DNA of 64,000 bases from Hyphomicrobiales bacterium (GCA_017305535.1 JAFKKN010000001.1:124001-188000), one strand, 5' to 3'. Shown: positions 28,298 to 38,324, numbered from the stretch's first letter. Numbers and translations: made by a program. Notes: a model not told the origin generated them from the sequence alone.

Positions 28298-29650
28298 ATG
28301 TTCGACAAGATCCTGATTGCCAATCGCGGTGAGATTGCCTTGCGTGTGCTGCGCGCGTGCAAGGAGCTGGGCATTGCGACCGTCGCGGTGCATTCGACCG
28401 CTGACGCCGAAGCGATGCATGTCCGTCTCGCCGACGAGAGCGTGTGCATCGGCCCACCGCCGTCGAAGGACAGCTACCTCAACATTCCCGCGCTGCTGGC
28501 GGCCTGCGAAATCACCGGCGCCGATGCCGTGCATCCCGGCTATGGCTTCCTCTCGGAGAATGCGCGCTTCGCCGAAATTTTGGCCGAGCACAATCTTGGC
28601 TTCATCGGTCCCAAGGCCGAGCACATCCGCCTGATGGGCGACAAGATCGAAGCCAAGCGCACCGCCAAACGCCTCGGCATTCCCGTGGTGCCGGGCTCCG
28701 ACGGCGCGATCGACAACGTCGACGAAGCGATGAAGGTTGCGAAGGCAATCGGCTTTCCGGTGCTGGTAAAGGCGGCGGCAGGTGGCGGCGGACGCGGCAT
28801 GAAAGTGGCGCAAACTGCCGACGATCTGGCGCTGGCGATCTCGACGGCCGGCAACGAGGCCAAGTCCGCATTCGGCGATGCGTCGGTCTATCTCGAAAAG
28901 TATTTGCAGAAGCCGCGTCATATCGAAATCCAGGTGCTGGGCGACGGGCGCGGCGGCGCCATCCATCTCGGCGAACGTGATTGCTCGTTGCAGCGGCGCC
29001 ATCAGAAGGTCTGGGAAGAAGGTCCCTCGCCGGTTTTGACGGCGGAGGCCCGCGCCAGGATCGGCGAGACGTGTGCGAAGGCGATGCGCGAGATGAAATA
29101 TCTCGGCGTCGGCACCGTCGAATTCCTCTACGAAGACGGCGAGTTCTATTTCATCGAAATGAATACCCGCATTCAGGTCGAGCATCCGGTGACCGAAGCG
29201 ATTACCGGCATCGATTTGGTACTCGAGCAGATCCGCGTCGCCAACGGAGGCGACCTGCCGGCGACGCAGGATCAGATCACCATCAGCGGCCACGCCATCG
29301 AATGCCGCATCAATGCCGAGAACCCGGAGACGTTTCGTCCCTCGCCCGGCAAGATTCAACGCTATCACCCGCCCGGCGGTCTCGGCGTCCGGATCGATTC
29401 CGCCGTCTATCAGGGCTACACCATCCCACCCTATTACGACTCGCTAGTCGGCAAGCTGATCGTCCACGGCAAGACCCGTGCCGAATGCCTGATGCGCTTG
29501 CGGCGCGCGCTTGACGAGATCGTGGTCGACGGCATCGAAACCACGCTGCCGCTGTTTCGGGCGCTGGTGCGCGATCACGATATCATCGACGGCGATTACC
29601 ACATCCACTGGCTGGAGCAGTATCTGTCTGGCGTCGACCGCGATCGGTAG
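28298..29650 (+). CDS. accC: Biotin carboxylase subunit of acetyl-CoA carboxylase
   Basis: This 450-residue ATP-grasp enzyme carboxylates biotin on AccB. It has the N-terminal biotin-carboxylase fold ([20 protein letters not shown]), the glycine-rich ATP loop [14 protein letters not shown], the catalytic region [11 protein letters not shown], and [14 protein letters not shown] with metal- and bicarbonate-binding residues. Length is standard. It follows accB directly. In related genomes the next conserved gene is aat; here the two-component cassette at 29.7-32.9 kb lies between them. Confidence 0.97.
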   Translation: MFDKILIANRGEIALRVLRACKELGIATVAVHSTADAEAMHVRLADESVCIGPPPSKDSYLNIPALLAACEITGADAVHPGYGFLSENARFAEILAEHNLGFIGPKAEHIRLMGDKIEAKRTAKRLGIPVVPGSDGAIDNVDEAMKVAKAIGFPVLVKAAAGGGGRGMKVAQTADDLALAISTAGNEAKSAFGDASVYLEKYLQKPRHIEIQVLGDGRGGAIHLGERDCSLQRRHQKVWEEGPSPVLTAEARARIGETCAKAMREMKYLGVGTVEFLYEDGEFYFIEMNTRIQVEHPVTEAITGIDLVLEQIRVANGGDLPATQDQITISGHAIECRINAENPETFRPSPGKIQRYHPPGGLGVRIDSAVYQGYTIPPYYDSLVGKLIVHGKTRAECLMRLRRALDEIVVDGIETTLPLFRALVRDHDIIDGDYHIHWLEQYLSGVDRDR

Positions 29651-29689
29651 TCGCCATGATGTGCCGTTCGGAACGTACGTTTCGATGGC

Positions 29690-31327
29690 ATGGAACCAAA
29701 CGGTCCCCCGCGTCTTATTCCTTATCGCGTAAAAGGATTCGAGACAGAGCTTGGATTTTGGGTTCTCAATACAGGTCGATTTCCCCAGCACGACGAGTTG
29801 CAGGTGACGGCTAACGCAGCCCGCCGACGCGAACTCGTGCAGGTGCTGCTGTTGACGGCGGGCTTTCTCGTGCTCGTCGCCATCAGTGCCGCGTCGATCC
29901 TGTTCGTCGATCGGGCCCGCGACGACAGTTCGCTGGTCGTCCATACCGTCGAGGTCGAAAATCAGATCGCCGCCGTGCTGCTCGAACTGCGCCGCGCGGA
30001 AAGCGCCGGGCGCGGTTACTTGCTCACCTCGGAGCCGCGTTTCCTGACCCAGCATGACACCGCGCTGGCCAACATTCTCGGCAATGTCCGCCACCTTCGC
30101 GAACTGACGCTGGACAATCCGGTGCAGACCCGCAACAGCGACGCTCTACAAGCTGCGGTCGAAACCCGCCTGAACGAATTCCGCGAAACCATCGCGTTCG
30201 CCGAGCGCAAGGATCAGCAAGGCGGCATCGCCCAGCTTCGCGCGGCGTCGGCCGAAGACACCGTCCATCGTATCACCGAGATCAGCAACGCGATGCGGCG
30301 CGAGGAGGATCGTCTGTTCGCGGCCCGCACCATTTCCGCCGACCGCAGCCAGCAATGGGCGTCGACGGTGACCATTGCCGGGTCCGGCCTCGTGGTCGCG
30401 CTGGCCGCGCTTTCGATTTTCCTGGTACGGCGTTCGTCACGTGCCCGGGACGATGCCGAAGCGCAACTGCGCGATAGCAACATCAATCTTGAAGAGACCG
30501 TGGCTACGCGCACAACCGACTTGCGCGAAGCCAACGAGGAAATCCAGCGCTTCGCCTATATCGTCAGTCACGATCTGCGCTCCCCGCTGGTCAACATCAT
30601 GGGCTTCACCAGCGAACTCGAGGAATTGCGCGGCGATATCTTCAAGCGCATCGCGTCATTGAGCCATCCGGGTACGCCAACCGCGCTGAGCGGCGATGAC
30701 GCGTCCGTGCCGGTTCTCGCCGAACAGGACGCAAAGCTGTCCGAAGACTTTAACGAGGCGCTCGGCTTCATCAAATCCTCGATCGGGAAAATGGATCGCT
30801 TGATCTCGGCGATCCTTCATCTCACCCGAGAAGGGCGACGCGAATTTCAACCGGTCCCTGTCGATCTGCGCGAACTGATCGACGGAATCGCGGCCACCGT
30901 CGCCCATCAGGCCGCCGAGGCCGACGCGCAAATTCGCGTTCAGCCGTTGCCCACGATTGTCAGCGACCGTCTGGCGCTGGAGCAGATATTTTCGAATTTA
31001 ATCGACAACGCGCTAAAATATCTGCGAACCGACGTTGCGGGCGACATCGCCGTCAGCGGGCGCACCAAACTCGGCTTTGCCATCATCGAGGTGACTGACA
31101 ACGGGCGCGGCATCGATGCCCGGGACCATCAGCGGATTTTCGAATTGTTTCGGCGCGCCGGTCCGCAGGATCGGCCCGGTCAAGGCATTGGGCTCGCCCA
31201 CGTTCGCGCTCTGGTGCGGCGGCTTGGCGGCACCCTGTCGGTTTCATCCGAGCTTGACGCCGGCAGCACATTCACGGTCACGTTGCCCGTCAAATGGGCG
31301 CTTGGGAGACAAGGCCAGACACCATGA
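29690..31327 (+). CDS. CHASE3-type membrane sensor histidine kinase
   Basis: About 545 residues: two transmembrane helices (about 50-72 and 225-246) flank a helical periplasmic CHASE3-like sensor (ELRRAESAGRGYLLTSEPRF). A coiled coil follows, then HisKA with the phospho-accepting His in YIVSHDLRSPLVNI (about residue 293) and HATPase_c with the N box NLIDNALKY and G boxes DNGRGID and GIGLAHV. The kinase half resembles phytochrome-type kinases that pair with Rcp1-like receivers, and the next gene encodes one. The start is uncertain: ATG 29690 gives a 50-residue cytoplasmic tail, while TTG 29798 or GTG 29804 would start just before the first helix. The stop overlaps the next start in ATGA. Confidence 0.88.
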   Translation: MEPNGPPRLIPYRVKGFETELGFWVLNTGRFPQHDELQVTANAARRRELVQVLLLTAGFLVLVAISAASILFVDRARDDSSLVVHTVEVENQIAAVLLELRRAESAGRGYLLTSEPRFLTQHDTALANILGNVRHLRELTLDNPVQTRNSDALQAAVETRLNEFRETIAFAERKDQQGGIAQLRAASAEDTVHRITEISNAMRREEDRLFAARTISADRSQQWASTVTIAGSGLVVALAALSIFLVRRSSRARDDAEAQLRDSNINLEETVATRTTDLREANEEIQRFAYIVSHDLRSPLVNIMGFTSELEELRGDIFKRIASLSHPGTPTALSGDDASVPVLAEQDAKLSEDFNEALGFIKSSIGKMDRLISAILHLTREGRREFQPVPVDLRELIDGIAATVAHQAAEADAQIRVQPLPTIVSDRLALEQIFSNLIDNALKYLRTDVAGDIAVSGRTKLGFAIIEVTDNGRGIDARDHQRIFELFRRAGPQDRPGQGIGLAHVRALVRRLGGTLSVSSELDAGSTFTVTLPVKWALGRQGQTP

Positions 31328-31764
31328 GCAAACCTGTCACCATCATCATGATCGAAGACGACGAGGGCCACGCGCGTTTGATCGAGCGCAACATCCGGCG
31401 TTCGGGCGTCAATAACGACATCAAGCCGTTCACCAACGGTACAGATGCCATTCGTTACCTGTTCGGAGCCGATGGCTCGGGATCGGTGCACAAGGATGAG
31501 GCCCTGTTGGTTCTGCTCGACCTCAATCTACCGGACATGTCCGGTATCGACATCCTCCGGCGCGTCAAGGAGAACGCGCATCTGAAGTGCGCGCCGGTTG
31601 TCGTCCTGACGACGACCGACGACGCGCAGGAAATCAAGCGTTGCTATGACCTCGGTTGCAATGTCTACATAACCAAGCCCGTCAATTATGAGAGCTTCGC
31701 CAACGCCATCCGGCAACTCGGATTATTTTTCTCGGTCATTCAGGTTCCGCAAGCTGAGACATGA
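31324..31764 (+). CDS. Rcp1-type single-domain response regulator
   Basis: A 146-residue receiver with no output domain. It has the acidic pocket IEDDEGHARLIERN, the phospho-acceptor Asp in VLLDLNLPDMSG (about residue 69) and the conserved Lys in YITKPVNYESF. Rcp1-class receivers accept phosphate from phytochrome-like kinases and act by protein contact or as phosphorelay intermediates. It overlaps the upstream kinase by ATGA (start at 31324) and is overlapped in the same way by the next gene at 31761, so the three are almost certainly translated together. Confidence 0.93.
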   Translation: MSKPVTIIMIEDDEGHARLIERNIRRSGVNNDIKPFTNGTDAIRYLFGADGSGSVHKDEALLVLLDLNLPDMSGIDILRRVKENAHLKCAPVVVLTTTDDAQEIKRCYDLGCNVYITKPVNYESFANAIRQLGLFFSVIQVPQAET

Positions 31765-32852
31765 GCATCGATAAACCCTGCCTTCTGTATATCGACGACG
31801 ACGACGCGCTCGCCCGACTGGTCGATCGCGGCCTGTCGCGGCTGGGATTCGACGTCGTTCATGCCGACAGCGGCGACGAGGGAATCGCGCGGATCAAGGC
31901 GGGCAGTGTCGATGTCGTGGCGCTGGATCAGTACATGCCCGGCGCCGATGGACTTGAAACGCTGGAGCGCATCCTCGCCCTTCCCAATCCGCCACCGGTG
32001 GTGTTCGTGACCGCGTCGCAGGACAGCCAGATCGCCGTCACCGCGCTCAAGGCCGGCGCGGACGATTATCTCGTCAAGGATCTGCATGGCGACTTCATTC
32101 CGCTGCTGCATGTCGCTATCGAGAGCGCGATGCGGCAGGCACGTATCCGCAAGGCGCGCGACGATGCTGAAGCCGAGGTTCACGCCTCCCGCGATCGCTA
32201 CGCCGCGCTGGCCGCGGAGCGCGAGGTCTTGCTGCGCGAGGTCAATCATCGCGTCGGCAACAGCTTGCAGATCATCGCGTCGCTGTTGCACTTGCAGGCC
32301 AATTCGAGCGACGACGACGACGTCAAGGCCGCGCTCAGCAACGCGATGGGGCGCGTCGCGGCGGTGGCGCAGGTCCATCGTCGCCTCTACACCTCGCATG
32401 ACCTCAACAGCGTGCTGCTCAACCAGTATCTCGAGGCGTTGCTGGAAGACCTGAGGCGTTCGGCCGAAGGCAACAGAATGTCGCGCCTGACACTGACGGC
32501 GGAATCGATCGAGATCGATCCGGACCGCGCGGTCGCTATCGGCATCATCGTCAACGAGCTGGTGATGAACGCGGTGAAATACGCCTACCCCGACAGCCCG
32601 GGGCCGATCCATGTGCAGTTGGTCGGCAGCGGCGACGAATTGCAGTTGTCCGTCGCCGACGACGGCGTCGGCCTCCACGCCAAGGTCGATCCGCGCTCGA
32701 CTGGGATGGGACAACGCATCGTCAACGCCATGGCCTCGAAGCTCAACGCATCCACCGAGCGCGATCCGAACCACGCCGGCACCCGGATCGTGCTGCGATT
32801 TCAGCGTCGCAACGAGGCCGCCACTACAAAGGGCGTGTCCGCGGCGGATTAG
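31761..32852 (+). CDS. Receiver - HisKA_2 hybrid histidine kinase
   Basis: A 363-residue soluble protein. The receiver domain (residues ~5-125) has the acidic pair in YIDDDDALA, Asp in [10 protein letters not shown] and Lys in [10 protein letters not shown] helical linker and a HisKA_2/HWE-group kinase follow, with the His in [19 protein letters not shown] (about residue 160), the N box [14 protein letters not shown] and the G box DDGVGL. An N-terminal receiver fused to this kinase class suggests a kinase controlled by phosphorylation. The cassette contains no DNA-binding protein. In alphaproteobacteria HWE/HisKA_2 kinases often feed the general stress response or cyclic-di-GMP circuits; that link is inference. 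Confidence 0.9.
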   Translation: MSIDKPCLLYIDDDDALARLVDRGLSRLGFDVVHADSGDEGIARIKAGSVDVVALDQYMPGADGLETLERILALPNPPPVVFVTASQDSQIAVTALKAGADDYLVKDLHGDFIPLLHVAIESAMRQARIRKARDDAEAEVHASRDRYAALAAEREVLLREVNHRVGNSLQIIASLLHLQANSSDDDDVKAALSNAMGRVAAVAQVHRRLYTSHDLNSVLLNQYLEALLEDLRRSAEGNRMSRLTLTAESIEIDPDRAVAIGIIVNELVMNAVKYAYPDSPGPIHVQLVGSGDELQLSVADDGVGLHAKVDPRSTGMGQRIVNAMASKLNASTERDPNHAGTRIVLRFQRRNEAATTKGVSAAD

Positions 32853-32883
32853 AATTTCAAATGTAGTCTGCTATTCTCGCTGC

Positions 32884-33576
32884 ATGGCGACGCGCGACTC
32901 CACCTCCTCCGAAATCACTCCGGAAGTTTTGCTGCGTGCTTACGCCTGCGGCATCTTTCCGATGGCGGAGAGCGCCGACGATCCCTCCCTGTTCTGGGTC
33001 GAACCCGAACAACGTGGGATCATCCCGCTGGACAGGTTTCATATCGCGTCGCGGCTGGCGCGCACCGTACGTGCCGACGGCTTCACCGTTACCGTCGATC
33101 ATGCGTTCAAGGCTGTGATCGCGGGCTGCGCCGAACCGCAGGCGCAGCGCGATGATACCTGGATCAACCCACGCATCCGCGATCTCTATACCGGGCTGTA
33201 TGAGTTGGGCCATTGCCACAGCGTCGAGGTGTGGGACGGTGACGAGCTGGTCGGCGGGCTTTACGGCGTCAGCCTCGGCGCGGCGTTCTTCGGCGAAAGC
33301 ATGTTTCACCGCGCGCGCGACGCTTCGAAGGTGGCGCTGGTGCATCTGGTGGCACGGCTGATCGCCGGCGGCTACGTGCTGCTCGACACCCAGTTCGTGA
33401 CGTCGCATCTGAAAACATTCGGCGCGCTCGAAATTCCGCGCACGACCTATCTCGCCCGGCTCGACGCCGCGCTCAGACGCACGGCCGATTTCGGGTATCT
33501 GCCGGTCGAGCGCCCGATCCCAGGCGCCGATGCACTGGCCATCATCGCATCAGCGACACCCGCGCGGCCGCGATAG
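32884..33576 (+). CDS. aat: Leucyl/phenylalanyl-tRNA-protein transferase
   Basis: A 230-residue cytoplasmic enzyme of the N-end rule. It transfers Leu or Phe from tRNA to proteins with N-terminal Arg or Lys, marking them for ClpAP. Signatures are [47 protein letters not shown] and [16 protein letters not shown]. The ATG at 32884 lacks a clear Shine-Dalgarno but begins at the conserved N-terminus. It converges on the DUF2155 gene with a 15-base gap. Confidence 0.96.
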   Translation: MATRDSTSSEITPEVLLRAYACGIFPMAESADDPSLFWVEPEQRGIIPLDRFHIASRLARTVRADGFTVTVDHAFKAVIAGCAEPQAQRDDTWINPRIRDLYTGLYELGHCHSVEVWDGDELVGGLYGVSLGAAFFGESMFHRARDASKVALVHLVARLIAGGYVLLDTQFVTSHLKTFGALEIPRTTYLARLDAALRRTADFGYLPVERPIPGADALAIIASATPARPR

Positions 33577-33591
33577 ATTGCTATCCGGACC

Positions 33592-34512
33592 TTACCGCTG
33601 GAATGGCGGGAGCGGAGCCGGCGGCGGAGGTGGTGGCGCCGACGGCGGAGGACGTCGCTTCTGCTCGCGCGGCGGCGGACGTTTCTGCTGCGTTGGCGCG
33701 GGTTTCGGCGCGGCGTCGGGCTGGGCCGCGACCACGGTGTTTTCCGGTCCCTTACAGTCGGTCAGCCAGATGTCGTAGATCGGGTGCTCGATACCGTGCA
33801 GGCCGGGGCTCGCCGCGAACATCCAGCCGGAGAAAATCCGCTTCACCTCGCCCTGCAAGGTGATCTCGTCGACTTCGACGAAGGCGTCGGTATTGGCGGC
33901 TTCGGTCGCCGGCCGCGTATAGCAGGCGTCGGTCTTCACCCGCAGCGCGCCGAACTGCACTGTCTCGCCGATATCGGCATCGAAGCTGATGATCCGGCCG
34001 GTGATCTTGTCGAGACCCGAGAAGGTCGCCTTCTTGTTGACGATCTTCTGCGCCGGCGGCTCGGTGACCACTTCGTCGCCCGGCTGCAAGGTCGCCGGTG
34101 CGGGCGGCGCGGCAGCGGTCCCGGTGCGCGGGGCCGCTTTCTGCCCGGCCGGCGCGTTCGGAGCCGCGGCCGGTGGGGCAACGGCAACGCCGGGCTGGCC
34201 CGGTTGAGACGGAGGCGCGGCCGCCGAACCCGGCGGCGGCTGTAACGGCTGAGACTGCACCCGGCCGGGGGGTGGCACGCCCTGTCCCGGCGGCGGCGGA
34301 CGCGTCGGGGTCGGCAACAGCCGCCCCTGCGGCAAATCGGGCACTTCCTCGTCGTCGTCCGAGGGATAGCCGCCTTGCGGAACGCTGCCCGGCGGCCGGG
34401 GCGCGGGGTCGGAGAAAATGTTGCCAAGCTGCGCAGACGCCGGCGGCGTCGGCGCGACCCACAGGGCGGCAGCAAGAGCTGCCAGGCTGACTATGCTCGT
34501 GGTGCGAAACAT
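33592..34512 (-). CDS. DUF2155 exported protein
   Basis: A 306-residue protein with a signal peptide (residues 1-27, ending PASAQ) and a long Pro/Gln/Ala-rich linker (~30-145). The C-terminal DUF2155 domain (~150-270, ITGRIISFDADIGETVQF to FSGWMFAASPGLHGIEHPIYD) contains two cysteines, in DACYTRP and DCKGPE. The tail is again Pro/Lys rich. DUF2155 is widespread in alphaproteobacteria, usually next to aat and the NDUFA12-like gene, and its function is not established. Here it is next to aat, but NDUFA12 is displaced to 38.35 kb. Confidence 0.88.
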   Translation of the reverse strand: MFRTTSIVSLAALAAALWVAPTPPASAQLGNIFSDPAPRPPGSVPQGGYPSDDDEEVPDLPQGRLLPTPTRPPPPGQGVPPPGRVQSQPLQPPPGSAAAPPSQPGQPGVAVAPPAAAPNAPAGQKAAPRTGTAAAPPAPATLQPGDEVVTEPPAQKIVNKKATFSGLDKITGRIISFDADIGETVQFGALRVKTDACYTRPATEAANTDAFVEVDEITLQGEVKRIFSGWMFAASPGLHGIEHPIYDIWLTDCKGPENTVVAAQPDAAPKPAPTQQKRPPPREQKRRPPPSAPPPPPPAPLPPFQR

Positions 34513-34784
34513 CTCTTGCGGCTTCAGTGGGCGAATCGGGCTCGCGACATTCTATCGGGTATTCCGCCGCTCGCAGGGCCTCCGGTTAACACGCTGAATG
34601 AGGCGGGGAAAGGGCGGATGACCGCAGGCCCACGACGCAGACCGGGCTTGTTCCACGCCGGCTGGCATAGCCCGGACAAAGCTGAAATAGTTTAGCGACG
34701 GCCTGCGTCGCCAGACGGGAACGGGCCGCATTCACAGCCGGAATACCGGCGTCGCACGAACGACCTAGGAAGGACACGCCGCAA

Positions 34785-35561
34785 ATGGCCGACGACCTGC
34801 GCCTCGACGGAAAGGTTGCTTTGATTACCGGTGCCGCCGGAGAAATCGGAACCGCAACCATGCAATTGTTCGCCGCAAGGGGCGCACGCATCGTCGCCGT
34901 CGATCGCAACGAAACCCAGTTGCAGCGTGCGGTGGCCACGCTCCCGGCCGAGGCGCGCGCCCTCGCCGTCACCGCCGACGTCACCCGCGAAGACGATGTC
35001 GCGGCTTACGTCCGCCGGGCCGTCGAGGCCGCCGGCACCATCGACGTGTTCTTCAACAACGCCGGCATCGAGGGCGAAGTCGCGCCGATCCAGGACTATA
35101 CCCTCGAGAACTTCCGCCGCGTCCTCGATGTCAATGTCGTCGGCGTCTTTCTCGGCATCAAGCACGTCCTGCCGATCATGCTGAAGGCCAACAGCGGCAG
35201 CATCGTCAACACCGCGTCGATCGCGGGCCTGATGGGATCGCCCCACATCGCGGTCTACAGCGCCAGCAAGCACGCCGTGATCGGCCTGACCAAGAGCGTG
35301 GCGATGGAATGCTCGACCACGCGTGTCCGCGTCAATTGCGTCTGTCCCGGCCTGATCCAGAGCCGGATGCTGTCCGCGATCTTCGAGGGACGTAACCCGA
35401 ACGCCCGTGCGGATTCCGAAAAAGTTCTCAACCGGATTCCGGCGCACCGGCTCGGCCTTCCCGCCGAGGTGGCGCAGACTGTCGCCTTCCTGGCGTCCGA
35501 CGCCGCGAGCTATGTGAGTGGCTCAGCTTACACGGTAGATGGCGGCCGTACAGCAGGTTAG
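34785..35561 (+). CDS. SDR-family NAD(P)-dependent oxidoreductase
   Basis: A 258-residue classical short-chain dehydrogenase/reductase. The cofactor motif is TGAAGEIG, NNAG occurs in VFFNNAGIEGE, and the catalytic Ser-Tyr-Lys are in VNTASIAGL and YSASKHAVIG. The C-terminus SYVSGSAYTVDGGRTAG is typical. An Asp-Arg after the second beta strand (VAVDRN) favours NAD over NADP. The substrate is unknown. AGGA lies upstream of the ATG. An HSL-type esterase gene follows after 57 bases, likely cotranscribed; together they form the first half of a block that separates DUF2155 from NDUFA12. Confidence 0.9.
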   Translation: MADDLRLDGKVALITGAAGEIGTATMQLFAARGARIVAVDRNETQLQRAVATLPAEARALAVTADVTREDDVAAYVRRAVEAAGTIDVFFNNAGIEGEVAPIQDYTLENFRRVLDVNVVGVFLGIKHVLPIMLKANSGSIVNTASIAGLMGSPHIAVYSASKHAVIGLTKSVAMECSTTRVRVNCVCPGLIQSRMLSAIFEGRNPNARADSEKVLNRIPAHRLGLPAEVAQTVAFLASDAASYVSGSAYTVDGGRTAG

Positions 35562-35618
35562 CCCAATCTACTTATGTTTCACTTCATCTGATTTACATTC
35601 TCGAACGAGGACTTTTGA

Positions 35619-36563
35619 ATGCCCGTGACACTCGATCCGGATGCCGCCGCCGTCCTGAAGGCCTTTCGCGATGCCGGACGCCCGCCTTACGAAACACTGA
35701 CGGCACCCGAAGCGCGCGAGCTTTATCTGAAGGGCTGCGAGGCGGCGCGTCCCGAGACGCCCGAGCTGGCATCGGTGAAACCGCTCGACGCCACAGGTCC
35801 TCACGGCGCCATTCCGATGCGGGTGTATCGGCCGAAGACCTTGCGCGAGAGCAACGGGCGCGCGCCCTGCCTCGTGTTCTATCACGGCGGCGGATGGGTG
35901 ATCGGCGATCTCGACTCTCATGACGCGGTCTGTCGCACCCTCGCCCATGAAGGCCAGATGCTGGTGATCGCGGTTGATTACCGCCTCAGCCCTGAGCACA
36001 AATTCCCGACCGCCGTGGACGATGCCATCGCGGCCATACAGTGGGTCGCGGCGAATGCCGACAGCCTCGGCATCGACCCGGCGCGGCTGATGGTCGGCGG
36101 CGACAGCGCCGGCGGCAACCTCTCGGCCGTAGTGGCGCTCAATGCGCGGGAGCATGGGCCGAAGATCGCGGGTCAGGTGCTGATCTATCCGGCCACCGAT
36201 TTCCGCATGTCGCATCCCTCGCACAGCGAGCCGGAGACCAGTTGCCTGCTCACGCATTCGGTAATCCGCTGGTTCCGCGACCAGTACTTCAACACTCTTG
36301 CCGATGGCGAAGGCTGGCGCGCCTCGCCCGCGCGCGCGGAAACCCTGAAGGGCCTGCCGCCGGCCTATGTGCTCACCGCCGGCGCCGACCCGCTGCGCGA
36401 TGAAGGCGACGAATACGCCGCGCGCCTGAAGAACGCTGGCGTTGTTGTGAAGCACATTACCTACCCCGGCCAGTTTCACGGCTTCATCACCATGGGCAAG
36501 CTGTTGCCGAAAGCCGGCGTCGCGCTGACCGATATCGCCGCCTGGTTGCGGGCGCTGAACTAG
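35619..36563 (+). CDS. Alpha/beta hydrolase, hormone-sensitive-lipase (HSL) family esterase
   Basis: A 314-residue carboxylesterase. The oxyanion motif is HGGGW in FYHGGGWVIGDLDSHD, the nucleophile serine is in GGDSAGGNLSAVV (about residue 163), the acid is in TAGADPLRDEG and the histidine in GQFHGFITMG. There is no signal peptide. An N-terminal cap helix (DAAAVLKAFRDAGRPPYETL) is typical of LipH/bacterial HSL enzymes acting on short-chain esters. The ATG follows ACGAGGAC. It lies downstream of the SDR gene and converges on the GlxA-type regulator gene with a 3-base gap. Confidence 0.92.
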   Translation: MPVTLDPDAAAVLKAFRDAGRPPYETLTAPEARELYLKGCEAARPETPELASVKPLDATGPHGAIPMRVYRPKTLRESNGRAPCLVFYHGGGWVIGDLDSHDAVCRTLAHEGQMLVIAVDYRLSPEHKFPTAVDDAIAAIQWVAANADSLGIDPARLMVGGDSAGGNLSAVVALNAREHGPKIAGQVLIYPATDFRMSHPSHSEPETSCLLTHSVIRWFRDQYFNTLADGEGWRASPARAETLKGLPPAYVLTAGADPLRDEGDEYAARLKNAGVVVKHITYPGQFHGFITMGKLLPKAGVALTDIAAWLRALN

Positions 36564-36566
36564 ATT

Positions 36567-37505
36567 TCACGCCGCGCGGGCGGCGCGCCGCAGCGCTTGC
36601 GGCGGTTGTCCGAACGCGCGGATGAAGGCGCGGCGCATTCGTTCCGGATCGCCGAATCCGGTCGATTGCGCCACGCGCTCGATGGCCTCGCCGCTGGATT
36701 GCACGGCCTGCCGGGCCACCTCGATGCGCAGTCGTTCGATGGCCTTCGACGGCGTCATTCCCGTCTCCGCGACAAACGCGCGGGCAAAGTGCCGCGAACT
36801 CATGCCGGCCTCTTCCGCCAGACATTCGACCGTGAGCGGTTGATCGAGATGGGCGCGCGCCCAGCCGAGCAATTCGGCGAAGCGCCCGGTCGGGGCTTTC
36901 AACTCGATCAGTGACGAGAATTGCGACTGTCCGCCGGCGCGGCGATGATAGACCACCAGTTGCCGCGCCGTTGCCCGCGCCACCTCCTCGCCGAAGTCGT
37001 CCGCCACCAGCGCCAGCGCGAGATCGATCCCGGCGGAGATTCCCGCCGAACTCCAGATGTTGCCGTCCTGAACAAAAATCCGATCAGGCTCCAGTTTCAC
37101 ATTCGGATAGCGGGTTCGAAAATGGCTGGTGCGCCGCCAATGCGTCGTCGCGCGGCGGCCCGCAAGCAAGCCCGCCTCCGCCAGCAAATACGCGCCCGAA
37201 CAGATGCTGGCGACGCGGCAGCCGCGCCGCGCGGCCGCGCGGATGAAAGACAACGTCGGCCTGCTCTCGATCGCCGCATCGACGCCGATGCCGCCTGCAA
37301 TCAGCAGCGTGTGCGCACCGGCGGCGGCCTTGAAGGACCGCGCCACCAATGACACGCCCGACGAACTTCGCACTTCGCCGGGCGTCGCGCTGACGATCTT
37401 GATCGGCGTCGGCATTCGCGCAATCCGCACCGCATGTTCGAACACCGAAATCGGACCGGCCGCGTCGAGAAGCTGGAAATCCGGAAAGATCAGGATGGCG
37501 ATCAT
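36567..37505 (-). CDS. GlxA-type transcriptional regulator (DJ-1/PfpI + AraC HTH)
   Basis: A 312-residue regulator. The N-terminal DJ-1/PfpI-like domain (residues 1-170) has the nucleophile-elbow cysteine in VASICSGAYLLAEAGLL. The C-terminal AraC-type DNA-binding domain has two helix-turn-helix units (TVECLAEEAGMSSRHFARAF and AIERVAQSTGFGDPERMRR). GlxA-type proteins regulate catabolic genes, and ligands are mostly unknown. ATG 37505 has GAGG upstream and begins the conserved strand MIAILIFPDFQLLDAAGP; the frame stays open much further upstream without support. It is divergent from a stand-alone DJ-1 gene across 105 bases, its most likely target. Confidence 0.9.
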   Translation of the reverse strand: MIAILIFPDFQLLDAAGPISVFEHAVRIARMPTPIKIVSATPGEVRSSSGVSLVARSFKAAAGAHTLLIAGGIGVDAAIESRPTLSFIRAAARRGCRVASICSGAYLLAEAGLLAGRRATTHWRRTSHFRTRYPNVKLEPDRIFVQDGNIWSSAGISAGIDLALALVADDFGEEVARATARQLVVYHRRAGGQSQFSSLIELKAPTGRFAELLGWARAHLDQPLTVECLAEEAGMSSRHFARAFVAETGMTPSKAIERLRIEVARQAVQSSGEAIERVAQSTGFGDPERMRRAFIRAFGQPPQALRRAARAA

Positions 37506-37610
37506 TTTGGCCTCGTGTCTGAAAACGAGGGAAATATGCCATTTCGGACGCCGCCTGACCATGACAGATTTAGCCTCACGATCCGTCGCAGCGCTTATGA
37601 GGAGAACGCC

Positions 37611-38324
37611 ATGCAGCAACCCATCAACATCGGCTTCTTGCTGTTTCCCAAGGTCACGCAACTCGACTTCACCGGCCCGCTTCAGGTGCTGTCGCGTCTG
37701 CCCGGCGCGCAGATCCATCTGGTCTGGAAGCGGATCGAGCCGGTACCGAGCGACACCGTGCTGACGCTTCAGCCGACCGTCACCTTCGCGGATTGTCCGC
37801 AGCTCGACGTCGTCTGCGTGCCCGGCGGCTTCGGGACCGACGAACTCGTCGACGATCAGGAAACGCTCGATTTCCTGCGCCAGCAGGCGGCGGGAGCGAA
37901 ATATGTGACGTCGGTGTGCACCGGCGCGCTGGTGCTCGGCGCCGCCGGCCTGTTGCAGGGCTACCGCGCCACCACTTACTGGGCGGCGGTCGACAACCTC
38001 GCTTCGTTCGGCGCGACACCGGTGCGAACGCGAGTGTGCATCGATCGCAATCGTATCACCGGCGGCGGCGTCACGGCCGGAATCGATTTTGGTTTGACGG
38101 TGGCCTCGGTGCTGTCGGACCAGAAGACGGCGGAATCGATCCAGCTCATGCTGGAGTACAATCCGCAGCCGCCCTTCAACGCCGGATCGCCGGACACCGC
38201 GCCGGCGGACGTCCTCGCCAGCCTGAAGGAGAAGCTGGTGCCATCGGTCGCGCGCCGTCGCGAATCGTCGCAGCGCGCGGCGGCGCGGCTCGGACTGACG
38301 ACGCAGCCCGCAGCGGCGGAATAA
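37611..38324 (+). CDS. DJ-1/PfpI family protein (isonitrile-hydratase-like)
   Basis: A 237-residue protein with the DJ-1/PfpI fold: INIGFLLFPKVTQLDFTGPL, VCVPGGFGTDELVDD with the acidic residue, and the cysteine elbow in VTSVCTGALVLGAAGLLQG. The GYRATTYWAAVDNL stretch and overall length resemble cyclohexyl-isocyanide hydratase (InhA) of Pseudomonas. That activity is only a suggestion, because this family also includes glyoxalases and chaperones. A basic Ala/Arg-rich tail ends the protein. ATG 37611 follows GAGGAG with ideal spacing. It is divergent from a regulator that carries the same fold. Confidence 0.85.
   Translation: MQQPINIGFLLFPKVTQLDFTGPLQVLSRLPGAQIHLVWKRIEPVPSDTVLTLQPTVTFADCPQLDVVCVPGGFGTDELVDDQETLDFLRQQAAGAKYVTSVCTGALVLGAAGLLQGYRATTYWAAVDNLASFGATPVRTRVCIDRNRITGGGVTAGIDFGLTVASVLSDQKTAESIQLMLEYNPQPPFNAGSPDTAPADVLASLKEKLVPSVARRRESSQRAAARLGLTTQPAAAE

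Noticed and set aside
27776-29368. 530-codon minus-strand frame
   Set aside because: It is antisense to accB and accC; no recognisable product.
29670-29716. EcfG (general stress sigma) promoter before the CHASE3 kinase gene
   Set aside because: GGAAC occurs at 29670 and 29692, but no CGTT follows at 16-17 bases; the only CGTC lies at 14 bases.
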